A stretch of 64,000 nucleotides of DNA from Faecalibacterium taiwanense (GTDB taxonomy: Bacteria; Bacillota; Clostridia; Oscillospirales; Ruminococcaceae): the NCBI RefSeq assembly GCF_036632915.2, contig NZ_CP155552.1, positions 744,001-808,000 on the forward strand. Direction: 5' to 3'. Positions 9,630 through 19,606 of this stretch are shown here, piece after piece; position 1 is the stretch's first letter, and each line of letters starts with the position of its first letter. Both the position numbers and the translations under genes were made by a program. The notes beneath the pieces were generated by a model. The model saw nothing but the letters and a program-made list of their open reading frames with translations. It did not search any database and had not been told where the DNA came from.

Positions 9630-10985
9630 TCAGTCGGTGATGGTGGGGCGGGTGCCTTCTGCGTGCTGTATCCAGTTCAGCAAGCGCTCACGAAGCTCCG
9701 CTTTGACGTCGGCGTATGCAGGATCTGCGACAACATTGTTCAGCTGCCACGGGTCTTTCTGCATATCATAGAGGAAGTCGTCCGCATACACATCAGATGC
9801 CGCAGCCTCGCCGCCATTGACACCGGGGGCATAGACAGAGTACATATAATCTGCCGTGCGGATGCAGCGGCCGCAGCGGCTCTCCGAGATTTGGGCGTAG
9901 ACCTCATTAGCTCTATTATGATTTTTCTTTTCCACAACGTCAAGCAGATTTTCGCCGATCATCTTGTCGCCGACATCCACGCCTGCCAAAGCCAACAGAG
10001 TCTTGGGGATGCTCTCGGTGCTGACCAGCTCGGTGACTTCCTTGCCGCCCTTGAACGGGCCGCCGCAGATGACCAGCGGCACATGCAGGCAGCCGTCGTG
10101 GCACGAGCGCTTATAGTCATCGTATCCGTTCAGATGGGCGTCGCGGTTGCGGGTCTTGAAATGAGAGCCATGGTCGGAAGCGTAAAGGATAACAGTATTC
10201 TCATACAGACCCTTTTCTTTCAGTTTTTCCACCAGCTTGCCGAGGTTCTCGTCGAGGCTTGCGCACTGTCCCAGATAATCCGGATACTCTTCTGCTGCAT
10301 TGCCGCCCAGAGCCTTCAAGTCTTCGGGGAGGACAAAATCCGCAAATCGCTGCTTCGAGCCGTTGGGGCCTTCGTAGTGGTTGTGGTCATTCTGATGGTG
10401 CGGCTCAATTTGGGATACGGTCATGAAGAAGGGCTTTTCGCCGGTGTACTGGTCGAGGTAGTCCAGCGCGAACTGGTTGATGCAGTCAGCACGGTAGCCC
10501 TTAAAATCGATGCGGTTGTTGTTCTCGTCGAACACATAGCCGTCGTAGCCGTGGGAGGTAAATTCCAGCACATCGGCTGCACGCCAGTAGCCGGTGTAGC
10601 CGCCGCGCAACTCCAACGGAACGGCTGTAATGGTATGGTCAATGGTCGGCTTCTTTTCCAGCTCGCCATCCGAGGCCAGATGCCACTTGCCGACATAGGC
10701 AGTTTCGTAGCCGGCATCTTTTTCCATATACTCGCCCAGAGTCTTGATATTCGAGGGCAGCATCAGGTTATTGCGGAAACAGCCTGTCTCAGTGGGGTAT
10801 TTTCCGGTCTGGAACAGGGCGCGGCAAGGGCCGCACACCGGCTGGGGAGAGAAAGCATTGTCAAATTTTACGCCCTCCTCTGCCAGCTTGTCCAGATTGG
10901 GTGTGACGTTGAGCGGCTGGCCGAAGCAGCCGCAGGTATCCCAGCGCTGCTGGTCACTGAAGTAGAAAATAATGTTATATGCCAC
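9630..10985 (-). CDS. Sulfatase, Cys-type (formylglycine-dependent)
   Basis: Hydrolyses a sulfate ester. N-terminal metal site IIFYFSDQQRWDTCG. The modification motif CxPxR is present as PVCGPCRALFQTGKYP (about 49-64), with a second Cys in place of the usual Ser. Further alkaline-phosphatase-fold blocks are VGKWHL (about 99-104) and ASDHGSHF. No signal peptide, so it acts inside the cell on an imported compound. The start is GTG after AGGAGGT. It lies directly downstream of tctCBA-like genes and opposite the matching maturase. The substrate is unknown; a small sulfated organic acid or sugar sulfate fits the transporter. Confidence 0.9.
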   Translation of the reverse strand: MAYNIIFYFSDQQRWDTCGCFGQPLNVTPNLDKLAEEGVKFDNAFSPQPVCGPCRALFQTGKYPTETGCFRNNLMLPSNIKTLGEYMEKDAGYETAYVGKWHLASDGELEKKPTIDHTITAVPLELRGGYTGYWRAADVLEFTSHGYDGYVFDENNNRIDFKGYRADCINQFALDYLDQYTGEKPFFMTVSQIEPHHQNDHNHYEGPNGSKQRFADFVLPEDLKALGGNAAEEYPDYLGQCASLDENLGKLVEKLKEKGLYENTVILYASDHGSHFKTRNRDAHLNGYDDYKRSCHDGCLHVPLVICGGPFKGGKEVTELVSTESIPKTLLALAGVDVGDKMIGENLLDVVEKKNHNRANEVYAQISESRCGRCIRTADYMYSVYAPGVNGGEAAASDVYADDFLYDMQKDPWQLNNVVADPAYADVKAELRERLLNWIQHAEGTRPTITD

Positions 10986-11000
10986 GGTCTTTACCTCCTT

Positions 11001-12509
11001 TTACTGTTCCACTTTCGCGTTCTTCGTTTCCTTCATCTTGCCGCGCAGGATGCCGATGATAACCACCACGATTAGCGCGATAAAAATCCAGCAATACACA
11101 CTGCTGAAGAAGATTTTGGGACTTCCATCCGAGATGAGCAGGGCGCGGCGGAAGTTCGTCTCGGTCATATTGCCCAGCACCATGCCCAGCAGCACAGGGA
11201 CAGCGGGCAGCTCCAGCTTGCGCATGAACCACGCCATCACGCCGAACACCAGCGCAACGCTCAAATCAAAATAGCTGCTGTTCACCGAGTAAGCACCGGC
11301 GAAACAGAAAATCACGATGATGGGGGTCAAGATCTGCTGAGGGATGGAGACGACCTTTGCAAACAGGCTAGTCAGGTATTTGCCCTGCAGGAACATGAAG
11401 ATGTTCACGAGGATAAGGCCCAGCATGATGGCATACATGATAGCGCCGTCGGTGGTGAACAGCGAGAGACCGGGGTTCAGGCCATTTATCATCAGGGCCG
11501 ACAACATGATGGCCACGCAGCCGTCGCCGGGGATGCCCAGCGTCAGCAAGGGAATCAGGGTCGCGCCACAGACGGCATTGTTGGCAGACTCAGCAGCCGC
11601 AACGCCCTCCACAGAACCGTGGCCGAATTCCTCGGGATGCTTGGACAGGTTCTTCGCAGTGTTGTAGGAGAACCACGAGGCCTCCGACGCACCCGTGCCA
11701 GGTACGATACCAACACAGGAACCGATGATAGAACCCATCAGCACTGGTCGGAACATCCGCTTGTATTCATCTTTTGTGATTTTGCCGTCATCATTGCCGA
11801 TTTTTCCGGCGTGAAGGTTCAACTCATTCCGCTTCAGCTCTGCCTTGCCAATGATTTCCACCAGTGCGAACAAACCGATGAGGGTAACGGCAAGGTCAAG
11901 ACCCAGATACAGACGGGGAATACCAAATGTAAAGCGGTCATAGCTGGTCATGGGGTCTGCGCCCACACAGGAAATAAGCAAACCAAGGCAGGCGGCGATG
12001 ATGCCCTTGACAAGGCTCTTACCAGAAACGCCTGCAATAATCGTCATGCCGAACAGGCAGACCATAAAGTACTCCGCCGTGCCGAGCTGTGCCGAAATTT
12101 TTGCGACCTGAGGGCCGAGGAAGAGCAGCACCAACGCAGAGAAGATACCGCCAAAGGTAGATGCATAAAGTGCAATTTTCAACGCCGCCTTAGTGCGGCC
12201 CATTTTGGACAGCGGATAGCCGTCCAGCATAGTAGCCGCCGCGTGGGGCGTACCCGGCGTGTTGATAAGGATAGCCGATACCGAGCCACCATAGCCGCCT
12301 GCGCAGTAAATGCCCAACAGGAACATCATGCCGGGAATCGCACGCATGGTATAAGTGACAGGCAGGAATAGGATGATGCAGAGGATAACACTTAATCCCG
12401 GGATGGCCGCGAACACGCAGCCAATAAAGACGCCGAGGTTTATCCAGATGATATTTTCGAGGGTGAAAAGCAGCCCGGAGGCCGGGCCGATAAAGTCAAA
12501 CAAACCCAT
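11001..12509 (-). CDS. Tripartite tricarboxylate transporter permease, TctA family
   Basis: The large membrane subunit (502 residues, about 11-12 helices) of a secondary transporter that uses a soluble binding protein. It shows the duplicated family signatures: GYGGSVSAILINTPGTPHAAATMLDG at about 72-97 (given here as GGSVSAILINTPG), and PGTGASEASWFSY plus TLGIPGDG in the second half. It follows the TctB gene by 11 bases and precedes the sulfatase by 15. It should couple ion entry to uptake of the compound bound by the TctC-type protein. Confidence 0.92.
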   Translation of the reverse strand: MGLFDFIGPASGLLFTLENIIWINLGVFIGCVFAAIPGLSVILCIILFLPVTYTMRAIPGMMFLLGIYCAGGYGGSVSAILINTPGTPHAAATMLDGYPLSKMGRTKAALKIALYASTFGGIFSALVLLFLGPQVAKISAQLGTAEYFMVCLFGMTIIAGVSGKSLVKGIIAACLGLLISCVGADPMTSYDRFTFGIPRLYLGLDLAVTLIGLFALVEIIGKAELKRNELNLHAGKIGNDDGKITKDEYKRMFRPVLMGSIIGSCVGIVPGTGASEASWFSYNTAKNLSKHPEEFGHGSVEGVAAAESANNAVCGATLIPLLTLGIPGDGCVAIMLSALMINGLNPGLSLFTTDGAIMYAIMLGLILVNIFMFLQGKYLTSLFAKVVSIPQQILTPIIVIFCFAGAYSVNSSYFDLSVALVFGVMAWFMRKLELPAVPVLLGMVLGNMTETNFRRALLISDGSPKIFFSSVYCWIFIALIVVVIIGILRGKMKETKNAKVEQ

Positions 12510-12520
12510 ATTCTGCCTCC

Positions 12521-13036
12521 TCAGAAACTAACATTCAGCACAAAGTGGAATACGACCCAAATCAACACAGCCATTGAAACTGTGATGGCATAGTAAAGGG
12601 GTTTCTTGCAGCGGAAAAAGACCAGAAATGCCAGTGCGCAGAATACAGCGCCCACAACAAACAGATCCGTGACCTCTGCCAGCAGATAAGTGACCACCAG
12701 AATGAGGACGATGACGAGTGCTTTTGTTTCCACCAAAAGATTCAGCGTTTTAGTTTTGGTCGGGCGGTGCATCACCATGTTGTATGCCTCGCGGCCCACC
12801 AGAAGGGCGCTCATGGCCAGCATGAGCCAAATCAGCATCGTCGGGAAAGCGCGGCCATTCACAACGTCTTTTTCCGAGATCTGCACCTGCTGCGGCATGA
12901 TGAGCAGCAGCACGATGCCAATGACCAGAAACAGAATGCCGCAAATCAGGTCTACCGGGTACTCGATGTTCTTCTGTTCGAGCTTTGCGCCCCATTCATC
13001 CAGTTTTGCTTCGGCACGTTCTATCAGATTTTTCAC
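12521..13036 (-). CDS. Tripartite tricarboxylate transporter small membrane subunit, TctB family
   Basis: A protein of about 171 residues with a charged N-terminus followed by four hydrophobic segments, as in TctB. GTG at 13036 is preferred because AAAGGAG lies 9 bases upstream; the TTG three codons earlier falls inside that site. It sits between the binding protein and TctA genes in the same direction. A hairpin in the preceding gap probably lowers its expression relative to the binding protein. Confidence 0.82.
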   Translation of the reverse strand: MKNLIERAEAKLDEWGAKLEQKNIEYPVDLICGILFLVIGIVLLLIMPQQVQISEKDVVNGRAFPTMLIWLMLAMSALLVGREAYNMVMHRPTKTKTLNLLVETKALVIVLILVVTYLLAEVTDLFVVGAVFCALAFLVFFRCKKPLYYAITVSMAVLIWVVFHFVLNVSF

Positions 13037-13061
13037 TTGTTTCAACTCCTTTTGAAAACAT

Positions 13062-13100
13062 AAAAGCAGGGAGAAGGGGATGTCCCCGTTCCCCCTGCTT
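13062..13100 (-). terminator. Intercistronic attenuator hairpin between tctC-like and tctB-like genes
   Basis: AAGCAGGGggaacGGGGA and TCCCCttctCCCTGCTT pair, followed on the minus strand by TTTTATG. Partial termination here would give an excess of binding protein over membrane subunits. Confidence 0.65.
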
Positions 13101-13129
13101 CAGCTTTTTGTCGCTATGAGGGCTTTTTA

Positions 13130-14098
13130 TCAGCCTACCACGATGTCCTTATACTGCTCGACGATGCTCTTGACGTTCTCAATGTGAGCCTTCACATCGT
13201 CCTCGGTCATGGTATCGACTTCCAGCAGCATGGTGTCGTTCAGCCACTCGACCATCTCATCATCGGCGAGGATCTTATCATACAGCTCTTTCAGCTCGGC
13301 AACCTTTGCGGCGTCAGTACCTTTGCGAGCCATGACGAAGCAGCGGTTGCGGAAGTAGGGGTAGCCCTTGGAGCCAACGCCCTCAACGCCTGCGAAGGGG
13401 CCGTTTTCGATAGCCTTGTCATCGAATGCGCAAACCACATCAACGCCGCCCTGCTGGTAGGTCTCAAGAATCTGAGACTGGTGAGAGACCGCGAATTTCG
13501 TTTCACCCTTAGCTACAGCCTGTGCAGCCTCCGCAGCGGACTGGTACGGAGTCAGTTTCAGCTGGTCGCCGGCACCCATAGAGCCGAACAGAGCCGCTGC
13601 CAGGAAAGCCTCGGAGCCGGTAGCGCCGTTAACGGCCACGGATACGGGGTTGCCTGCCTTGACATAGGCCTCCAGATCGTCCAGATTCTTGAGGTTCAGT
13701 GAAGAATCAGCGGACAGGACGAAGACGGAGGAGTACAAGTTCTCCACGAACTCGAAATCGTCGTAGCTGAACTGCAGCTTGGCCGGATCCAGAGTCTCGG
13801 TAATGGCGAACAGACCCTCACCGGCGAAGACCAGTTCCTTATCATTTGCCTTAGTACTGGACACCCAAGTGTTGACAGTAGCAGCATCGCCCTTGACGGC
13901 TTCAGCAACCAGTGTGATTTTATTATCAGAATAATCAGGGGACTTGGCAGCAGCCTTTTGGCTGACCATCGCTGCTACACCAGACGGTGCCCACGGGCAG
14001 GTAACTTTCCAGCTCTCCTGTTTGCTTCCGCAGCCGGTAAGCATCGACAAAGCAAGGACACCGGCGGTGACCAACGCCGCAATACGCTTTTTCATCAT
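13130..14098 (-). CDS. Tripartite tricarboxylate transporter binding lipoprotein, TctC-like
   Basis: The extracytoplasmic solute-binding protein of the TTT system, about 322 residues. The signal peptide is MMKKRIAALVTAGVLALSML with lipobox LTGC, so it is anchored to the membrane outer face. The mature part has the WAPSGVAAMVSQKAA start and GATGSEAFLAAALF region of the Bug/TctC fold. ATG at 14098 follows AAGGAG by 6 bases. It is the first gene of the operon tctC-tctB-tctA-sulfatase-regulator and is preceded by a clear promoter and a candidate operator. The ligand is not predictable, but the sulfatase downstream suggests a sulfate ester. Confidence 0.85.
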   Translation of the reverse strand: MMKKRIAALVTAGVLALSMLTGCGSKQESWKVTCPWAPSGVAAMVSQKAAAKSPDYSDNKITLVAEAVKGDAATVNTWVSSTKANDKELVFAGEGLFAITETLDPAKLQFSYDDFEFVENLYSSVFVLSADSSLNLKNLDDLEAYVKAGNPVSVAVNGATGSEAFLAAALFGSMGAGDQLKLTPYQSAAEAAQAVAKGETKFAVSHQSQILETYQQGGVDVVCAFDDKAIENGPFAGVEGVGSKGYPYFRNRCFVMARKGTDAAKVAELKELYDKILADDEMVEWLNDTMLLEVDTMTEDDVKAHIENVKSIVEQYKDIVVG

Positions 14099-14155
14099 TT
14101 TACTCTCCTTTTTTGTTTTGCCTTTTCGTGTGGTAGCAAGCACTTCACCGTGCTT

Positions 14156-14196
14156 TTGTTACCAACAAGATAACATTTCAAGCAATTTCAAGTCAA
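14156..14196 (-). promoter_or_regulatory. Promoter and candidate operator of the TTT-sulfatase operon
   Basis: On the minus strand TTGACT (14191-14196), a 17-base spacer and TTATCT (14168-14173) form a sigma-70-type promoter. The palindrome TTGTT-ggt-AACAA (14156-14168) sits just after the -10, where a repressor would block initiation. The GntR/LacI regulator of the operon is the natural candidate to bind it. Confidence 0.6.
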
Positions 14197-14198
14197 CA

Positions 14199-14845
14199 AA
14201 TTTTTTTATTTTACAAAAAAGTTGTCTGGTAAAAGAGCTAAATGACCACATCTGTATTTTGCTGTAGAAAACTTATTGTGCATATTGCACATCCGCTTGA
14301 ATCATCTTTGTGCAGCTTAAATTCTTTCATGATGTAAAGTGTATCATATTCATAATAGAAGTCTTACTATTGTCTCCATTCATAAATAATTTCTTCGGAA
14401 TCATCTTGACGTACCCTACGAACCATGATATTCTCTATCACAAATCCCACTGAACTTGTAGATTGATTGCAAATCTTCTGCAAAAGTGGTTGGTTATCAC
14501 CGTGAGACCCACCACTTCAGTGAGGAAAAATCCACGAAAGAAGCTACCGCCCCGCAACACACCCGATTCATTTTGCCGCCGACTCACCCGACAAAATCCA
14601 TCGCTGCGCTGCGTGGGCGGTATTTTTCTTTATGGGAAACGTACCTTGAAAATTTCATAAGCCGACCGAACGTGATACCGACTTTCCGTCAACGCCGCTG
14701 CACAAACAGGGGCAGGAACTGCGTTCGGAGCAAACGGTGACCCACATACATGAGCAGCACAACCTCTACTTATTTTTTGCGCCTTAACAATTCGGAAACA
14801 ATTACCCAGAAACGGTTTTGAGCGCAGCGGTAGAGGGCAAGAACC
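14199..14845. other. Gene-poor stretch, no supported feature
   Basis: Several short open frames exist on both strands but none has a good ribosome site or recognisable product. The composition differs from nearby genes. It may be debris of a lost mobile segment. Confidence 0.5.
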
Positions 14846-15125
14846 GTCCCGTGGCCACAAATTTTCAATTCTTGAAAATTTTTTGTCCATCCGGGACTTC
14901 ACTTCTGCAATGCGTCCGCATTTCCGAAGTGATCTTGTTGGGGCGTGCCTGCCCCAAACCCTGCTTAGAACGGACGAGGAGGAATTGTGTCAATTTGACG
15001 CAATTCCTCCAACTTATAGAGAGAAACAGAGTGTTCCCGACGGGGAACGCCCTATTGTACATATCGCTATTGTCTGTGGTCTTTGGCAGGGTGCGTCCTA
15101 TTCAGGGACGCACCCTGTTTTTATT
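14846..15125 (+). other. Run of six hairpins ending in a terminator; possible structured RNA or transfer origin
   Basis: Consecutive inverted repeats are: GTCCCG...CGGGAC enclosing AAATTTTCAA-ttc-TTGAAAATTT (14846-14897); CACTTC/GAAGTG with inner AATGC/GCATT (14900-14931); TTGGGGC/GCCCCAA (14938-14957); GGAGGAATTG/CAATTCCTCC with inner GTCAA/TTGAC (14978-15010); GTGTTCCC/GGGAACGC (15031-15050); and CAGGGTGCGTCC/GGACGCACCCTG with a T run (15087-15125). The density is far above that of other gaps here. It could be a small RNA, a leader of a lost operon, or an oriT-like region. Confidence 0.45.
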
Positions 15126-15133
15126 TTGAGCCT

Positions 15134-15491
15134 TCACCGACTTTTTGAGATTCCGCCCTCTGCTTCCCGAATCAGAATCGTCAGCCGCTTCTGAACGCTA
15201 TCATCTGCTGTGACGGTCAGATGAATTTTGCCCGCTGCTTCTCCTGCACGGACCACCGCCATGCAGCAGCCGCAGCATGGCAGGGGAGCCCAGCAGGCCG
15301 ATGAGCAACAGCACCACACCGGCAACGGCGCTGATAATGGCCGCCGAGTGGACGGTCTTTTCCACGTCCTTGGGGTGGCGCGCACCGTAAAAACGCGCCA
15401 CCAGCAGGTTGGAAAGCGCCAGCGGCAGACTGACCAGAAAGATCTGCTTGGCCAGAGGGCCTTCCGTCAGCGTATTCGTTTGAGAACTCAT
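15134..15491 (-). pseudogene. Relic: MATE efflux pump N-terminus fused to a beta-galactosidase-like tail
   Basis: From ATG 15491 the frame starts like a MATE transporter (LTEGPLAKQIFLVSLPLALS). It then lacks some 50-60 residues and resumes with VARFYGARHPKDVEKTVHSA and a membrane helix. After about 15265 the other frame reads CMAVVRAGEAAGKIHLTVTA, which resembles the C-terminus of GH2 beta-galactosidases. So at least two deletions joined pieces of two genes. No functional product is expected. The beta-galactosidase assignment is from memory of the family and is less sure than the MATE part. Confidence 0.65.
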
Positions 15492-15602
15492 ACTCTTTTT
15501 CCCTTTATCCTATATATCCCTAAACCGTGCCCGCGCACACCGGGGCACAGCCTCTTTTATAAGGCACTACGCTACTTTTGCAAGATGGAAACGGCAAAAT
15601 GG

Positions 15603-15646
15603 CGCAAAAAAAACACGGCACCCGGCGGGGCGTCGTGTTTTTTGCG
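15603..15646. terminator. Terminator after the GH1 gene
   Basis: GCAAAAAAAACACGGC and GTCGTGTTTTTTGC pair around a GC-rich loop. On the minus strand a T run follows, just beyond the 6-phospho-beta-glucosidase stop. Confidence 0.75.
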
Positions 15647-15655
15647 GAAAATATC

Positions 15656-17101
<1,446 letters not shown>

Positions 17102-17112
17102 TCAAATGTATA

Positions 17113-18501
17113 TCAGTTTTTCTGGGATTCTTTTTCGTCGCAGCCCACCACCTGCACCAGAACAATGGTGATGATAATGGTGGCCAGCACGCCGATCATC
17201 ATGCCGGTAAAGGAAGAGGGATTGGCGTCGCTCATGGCGTTGACGGTGGTCAACAGGCCGGGCAGACCAGCGTATACATAGTACTTGGTGTTGAAGAAGC
17301 TGATGATCAGCGCACCGATGGCACCGCCGATGCAGCCGCAGACGAAGGGCTTCTTCAGGCGTAGGGTCACGCCGTAGATGGCGGGCTCGGTGATGCCGAA
17401 GATGCCGGTCAGGCCAGCGGACAGGGAAACGTTCTTGATGTCGGCCTTTTTGGTCTTGAGGAACACGCCGAAGCAGGCAGCAGCCTGTGCGATGACGGCG
17501 CAGGTCTGGAATGCCTGAAAGGAATCGCAGCCGTAGTTGGCAAAGTTGGCAAGGCACATGGGAGTGACGCCCCAGTGCACGCCGAAGATGACGAACACCT
17601 GCCAGATGCCGCCCACCAGAATGGCGGCCAGTGCGGGAACGTTGTTGGCAAGGAAGTTGTAGGCAGCAGCAATGGCGTTTGCCAGCACATTGGACACCGG
17701 GCCGATGACCAGAATAGTCAGGGGAACCATAACAATGGTGCAGATAAAGGGCACAGCCAGCGCCTTGATGATGTCGGGCAGATGCTCGTCCAGCCAGTGC
17801 TCCAGCCAGCTGAGCACCAGCACCAGGAACAGCGGCGGCAGCACGGTGGAGGTGTAGGTGGTCTGGCTCATGGGGAAGGCCAGGAACTTGATGACCTCAC
17901 CGTCTGCGATGCGGGCAGCGATGGAAGCCCAGTCCGGGTTGACCAGCGCCATGCAGCACCACATGGCAATGAAGGTGTTACACTTGAAGTGCTTGGAAGC
18001 AGTGACGGCGATCATGACCGGCAGGAAGGTGAAGGGCGTCCAGCTGATGAAGCTGAGCACGGAATACGTACCGGTGGCCGCAAAAGCGGGGAAGAAGTGG
18101 GTAATGATGATCAGTGCGCCTTGCACCAGACCGGCTGCGGCCAGAATGTACACAAAGGGTGCGAACACGGCGGACATGGTGGCGATGATGCGGCTGCCGA
18201 GGCCCTGCTTGACTTCCGGCGCGGCAGCGGTGCTGTTGTCCAGATCCAGCAGCTGGGCCAGTGCTTCGTACACGTCCTTGGCATGGGTGCCGATGACCAC
18301 CTGATACTGGCCGCCGCTTTCCATCACCTTGATGACGGCGGGCATCTCGGAGATCTGTTTGGTCACTTCGTCCGAGGGTGTTTCCCTCAGCACCAGACGC
18401 AGGCGGGTGGCACAGTGGGTCGCGCTGAGGATATTGTCCTTGCCGACGGCGGCACAGATGTCGGCGGCAAGCTTTGTGTAATCGCGGATTTTGTTTGCCA
18501 T
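17113..18501 (-). CDS. PTS beta-glucoside transporter, EIIBC
   Basis: Imports and phosphorylates a beta-glucoside. The EIIB domain at the N-terminus has the phospho-Cys in SATHCATRLRL (about residue 30). The EIIC membrane domain (about 100-455, around 10 helices) contains the GITEPAIYGVTLRLKKPF signature. No EIIA domain is fused, so EIIA must come from another protein; none is encoded nearby. It is the first gene of the operon with the GH1 enzyme, behind a strong promoter at 18548-18576 and downstream of the RpiR regulator gene. Trehalose or sucrose permeases are related alternatives, but the GH1 neighbour favours beta-glucosides. Confidence 0.9.
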   Translation of the reverse strand: MANKIRDYTKLAADICAAVGKDNILSATHCATRLRLVLRETPSDEVTKQISEMPAVIKVMESGGQYQVVIGTHAKDVYEALAQLLDLDNSTAAAPEVKQGLGSRIIATMSAVFAPFVYILAAAGLVQGALIIITHFFPAFAATGTYSVLSFISWTPFTFLPVMIAVTASKHFKCNTFIAMWCCMALVNPDWASIAARIADGEVIKFLAFPMSQTTYTSTVLPPLFLVLVLSWLEHWLDEHLPDIIKALAVPFICTIVMVPLTILVIGPVSNVLANAIAAAYNFLANNVPALAAILVGGIWQVFVIFGVHWGVTPMCLANFANYGCDSFQAFQTCAVIAQAAACFGVFLKTKKADIKNVSLSAGLTGIFGITEPAIYGVTLRLKKPFVCGCIGGAIGALIISFFNTKYYVYAGLPGLLTTVNAMSDANPSSFTGMMIGVLATIIITIVLVQVVGCDEKESQKN

Positions 18502-18547
18502 GATGTTCTCTCCTTTTCATCAGATCACGGGTTTGCCTTGTGTCCTC

Positions 18548-18576
18548 ATTATACAGAGGAAAAACCGCATTGTCAG
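18548..18576 (-). promoter_or_regulatory. Promoter of the PTS-GH1 operon
   Basis: Minus strand CTGACA (18571-18576), 17-base spacer, TATAAT (18548-18553). Confidence 0.7.
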
Positions 18577-18599
18577 CTGATTTGATGCGCCAAAAAACA

Positions 18600-18637
18600 A
18601 AAATGTGCAGAAAAAACAGCTTGTTTTTTCTGCACAT
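18600..18637 (-). terminator. Terminator of the RpiR regulator gene
   Basis: ATGTGCAGAAAAAACA and TGTTTTTTCTGCACAT form a perfect 16-pair stem with a 3-base loop, followed by TTTTTG on the minus strand. It separates the regulator from the PTS operon. Confidence 0.85.
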
Positions 18638-18678
18638 GGATACAAACATCTGTACAAATTGACGGAGCGTTTCTGCGG

Positions 18679-19419
18679 TCACTCCAGCAGGCGGTTGTAC
18701 ACCCGGCGGGCCAGTGCTTCCAGCAGGTAAAGTGCAGGCATCTGACTGGTCAGGTCGTAGCTTTCGGTGGTCACGCGGTGCACGGAACTGTAGTACGGCA
18801 GGGTGATGTCGGAAAGCTTTGCCGCAGAACTCTGGTCGGAACAGGTAATGGCGATCAGTCCGGCGTTTTTCTCCTTCAGCTGCCGGGCCAGATGCAGCAC
18901 CTGCTTCGTTTCGCCGGATACCGAAAGAATGACGGCTGCGATGGTGGTGTTGGGCGTGACGGTGATGGGATAGAACGGGTCGGTCACGCCCAGCGCGAAT
19001 TTGCCCAGATTGGACAGATACCGTGCACCATACTCGGCTATGCTGCCGGAATTGCCGATGCCCACCAGAAACACCCGCTCTGCCCGTGCGATCATACCGG
19101 CGGCTTCGTCCAGCGCTGCATCGTATTCCGGCGTGCCGACTTTCCACAGAAAGTTCTGCAACTCGCCCAGCGTGTCCGGCAGACGGGATCCCTGCGCGGA
19201 ACCGGCCTGCTCCTTCAGCTTCCATTTGAATTGCGCATAACCGTCACAGCCCACCTTTTTGCAGAAGTGCAGCACTGTGGTGGTGGAAACGTGCGCTTCC
19301 GCTGCCAACTCCCGGATGCGCATGAAGGGCACCGTGTTCGGATGCTCGATGATGTACTGGTAGACCAGCAGTTCCAACTCGTTCAGATTTTTGATCTGCT
19401 GCGGGGTGAATAGTTCCAT
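18679..19419 (-). CDS. RpiR-family transcriptional regulator with SIS domain
   Basis: A sugar-phosphate-sensing regulator, 246 residues. The N-terminal RpiR helix-turn-helix (RELAAEAHVSTTTVLHFCKK, about 37-56) is followed by a SIS domain (about 105-230). The SIS domain has VFLVGIGNSGSIAEYGA and the AVILSVSGETKQVL loop that binds phosphosugars. It lies just upstream of the beta-glucoside PTS operon, in the same direction but with its own terminator, so it is the likely controller of that operon. ATG follows a GGAGGGAG site. Confidence 0.88.
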   Translation of the reverse strand: MELFTPQQIKNLNELELLVYQYIIEHPNTVPFMRIRELAAEAHVSTTTVLHFCKKVGCDGYAQFKWKLKEQAGSAQGSRLPDTLGELQNFLWKVGTPEYDAALDEAAGMIARAERVFLVGIGNSGSIAEYGARYLSNLGKFALGVTDPFYPITVTPNTTIAAVILSVSGETKQVLHLARQLKEKNAGLIAITCSDQSSAAKLSDITLPYYSSVHRVTTESYDLTSQMPALYLLEALARRVYNRLLE

Positions 19420-19554
19420 GAAAAGGCTCCCTCCTTGTCCCGATATCTGTCCTTATTATAGCAAAAGGAAGAACGGAAAAACAGGGCGAACATTTCCGTT
19501 TGCATTTTTAGCGCGGCTGTGCTATACCGTTTTATACTGACAGCATCAGTATGT

Positions 19555-19581
19555 GCGATCGTAGCTCAGCTGGATAGAGCC
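19555..19581 (+). other. tRNA 5' fragment (acceptor strand and D arm only)
   Basis: GCGATCGTAGCTCAGCTGG and the following ATAGAGC match the first 27 or so positions of a tRNA: 7-base acceptor strand, TA, D stem GCTC/GAGC. No anticodon arm, T arm or 3' acceptor strand follows; instead the tRNA-Leu terminator is reached. A truncated tRNA, perhaps left by an integration or deletion. Confidence 0.6.
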
Positions 19582-19606
19582 TTCATTCTGCTTTCCGAAG
19601 AAAACA

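Noticed and set aside
14463..14902. Short open frames in the gap after the TTT operon
   Set aside because: No ribosome sites, no recognisable products, overlapping on both strands.
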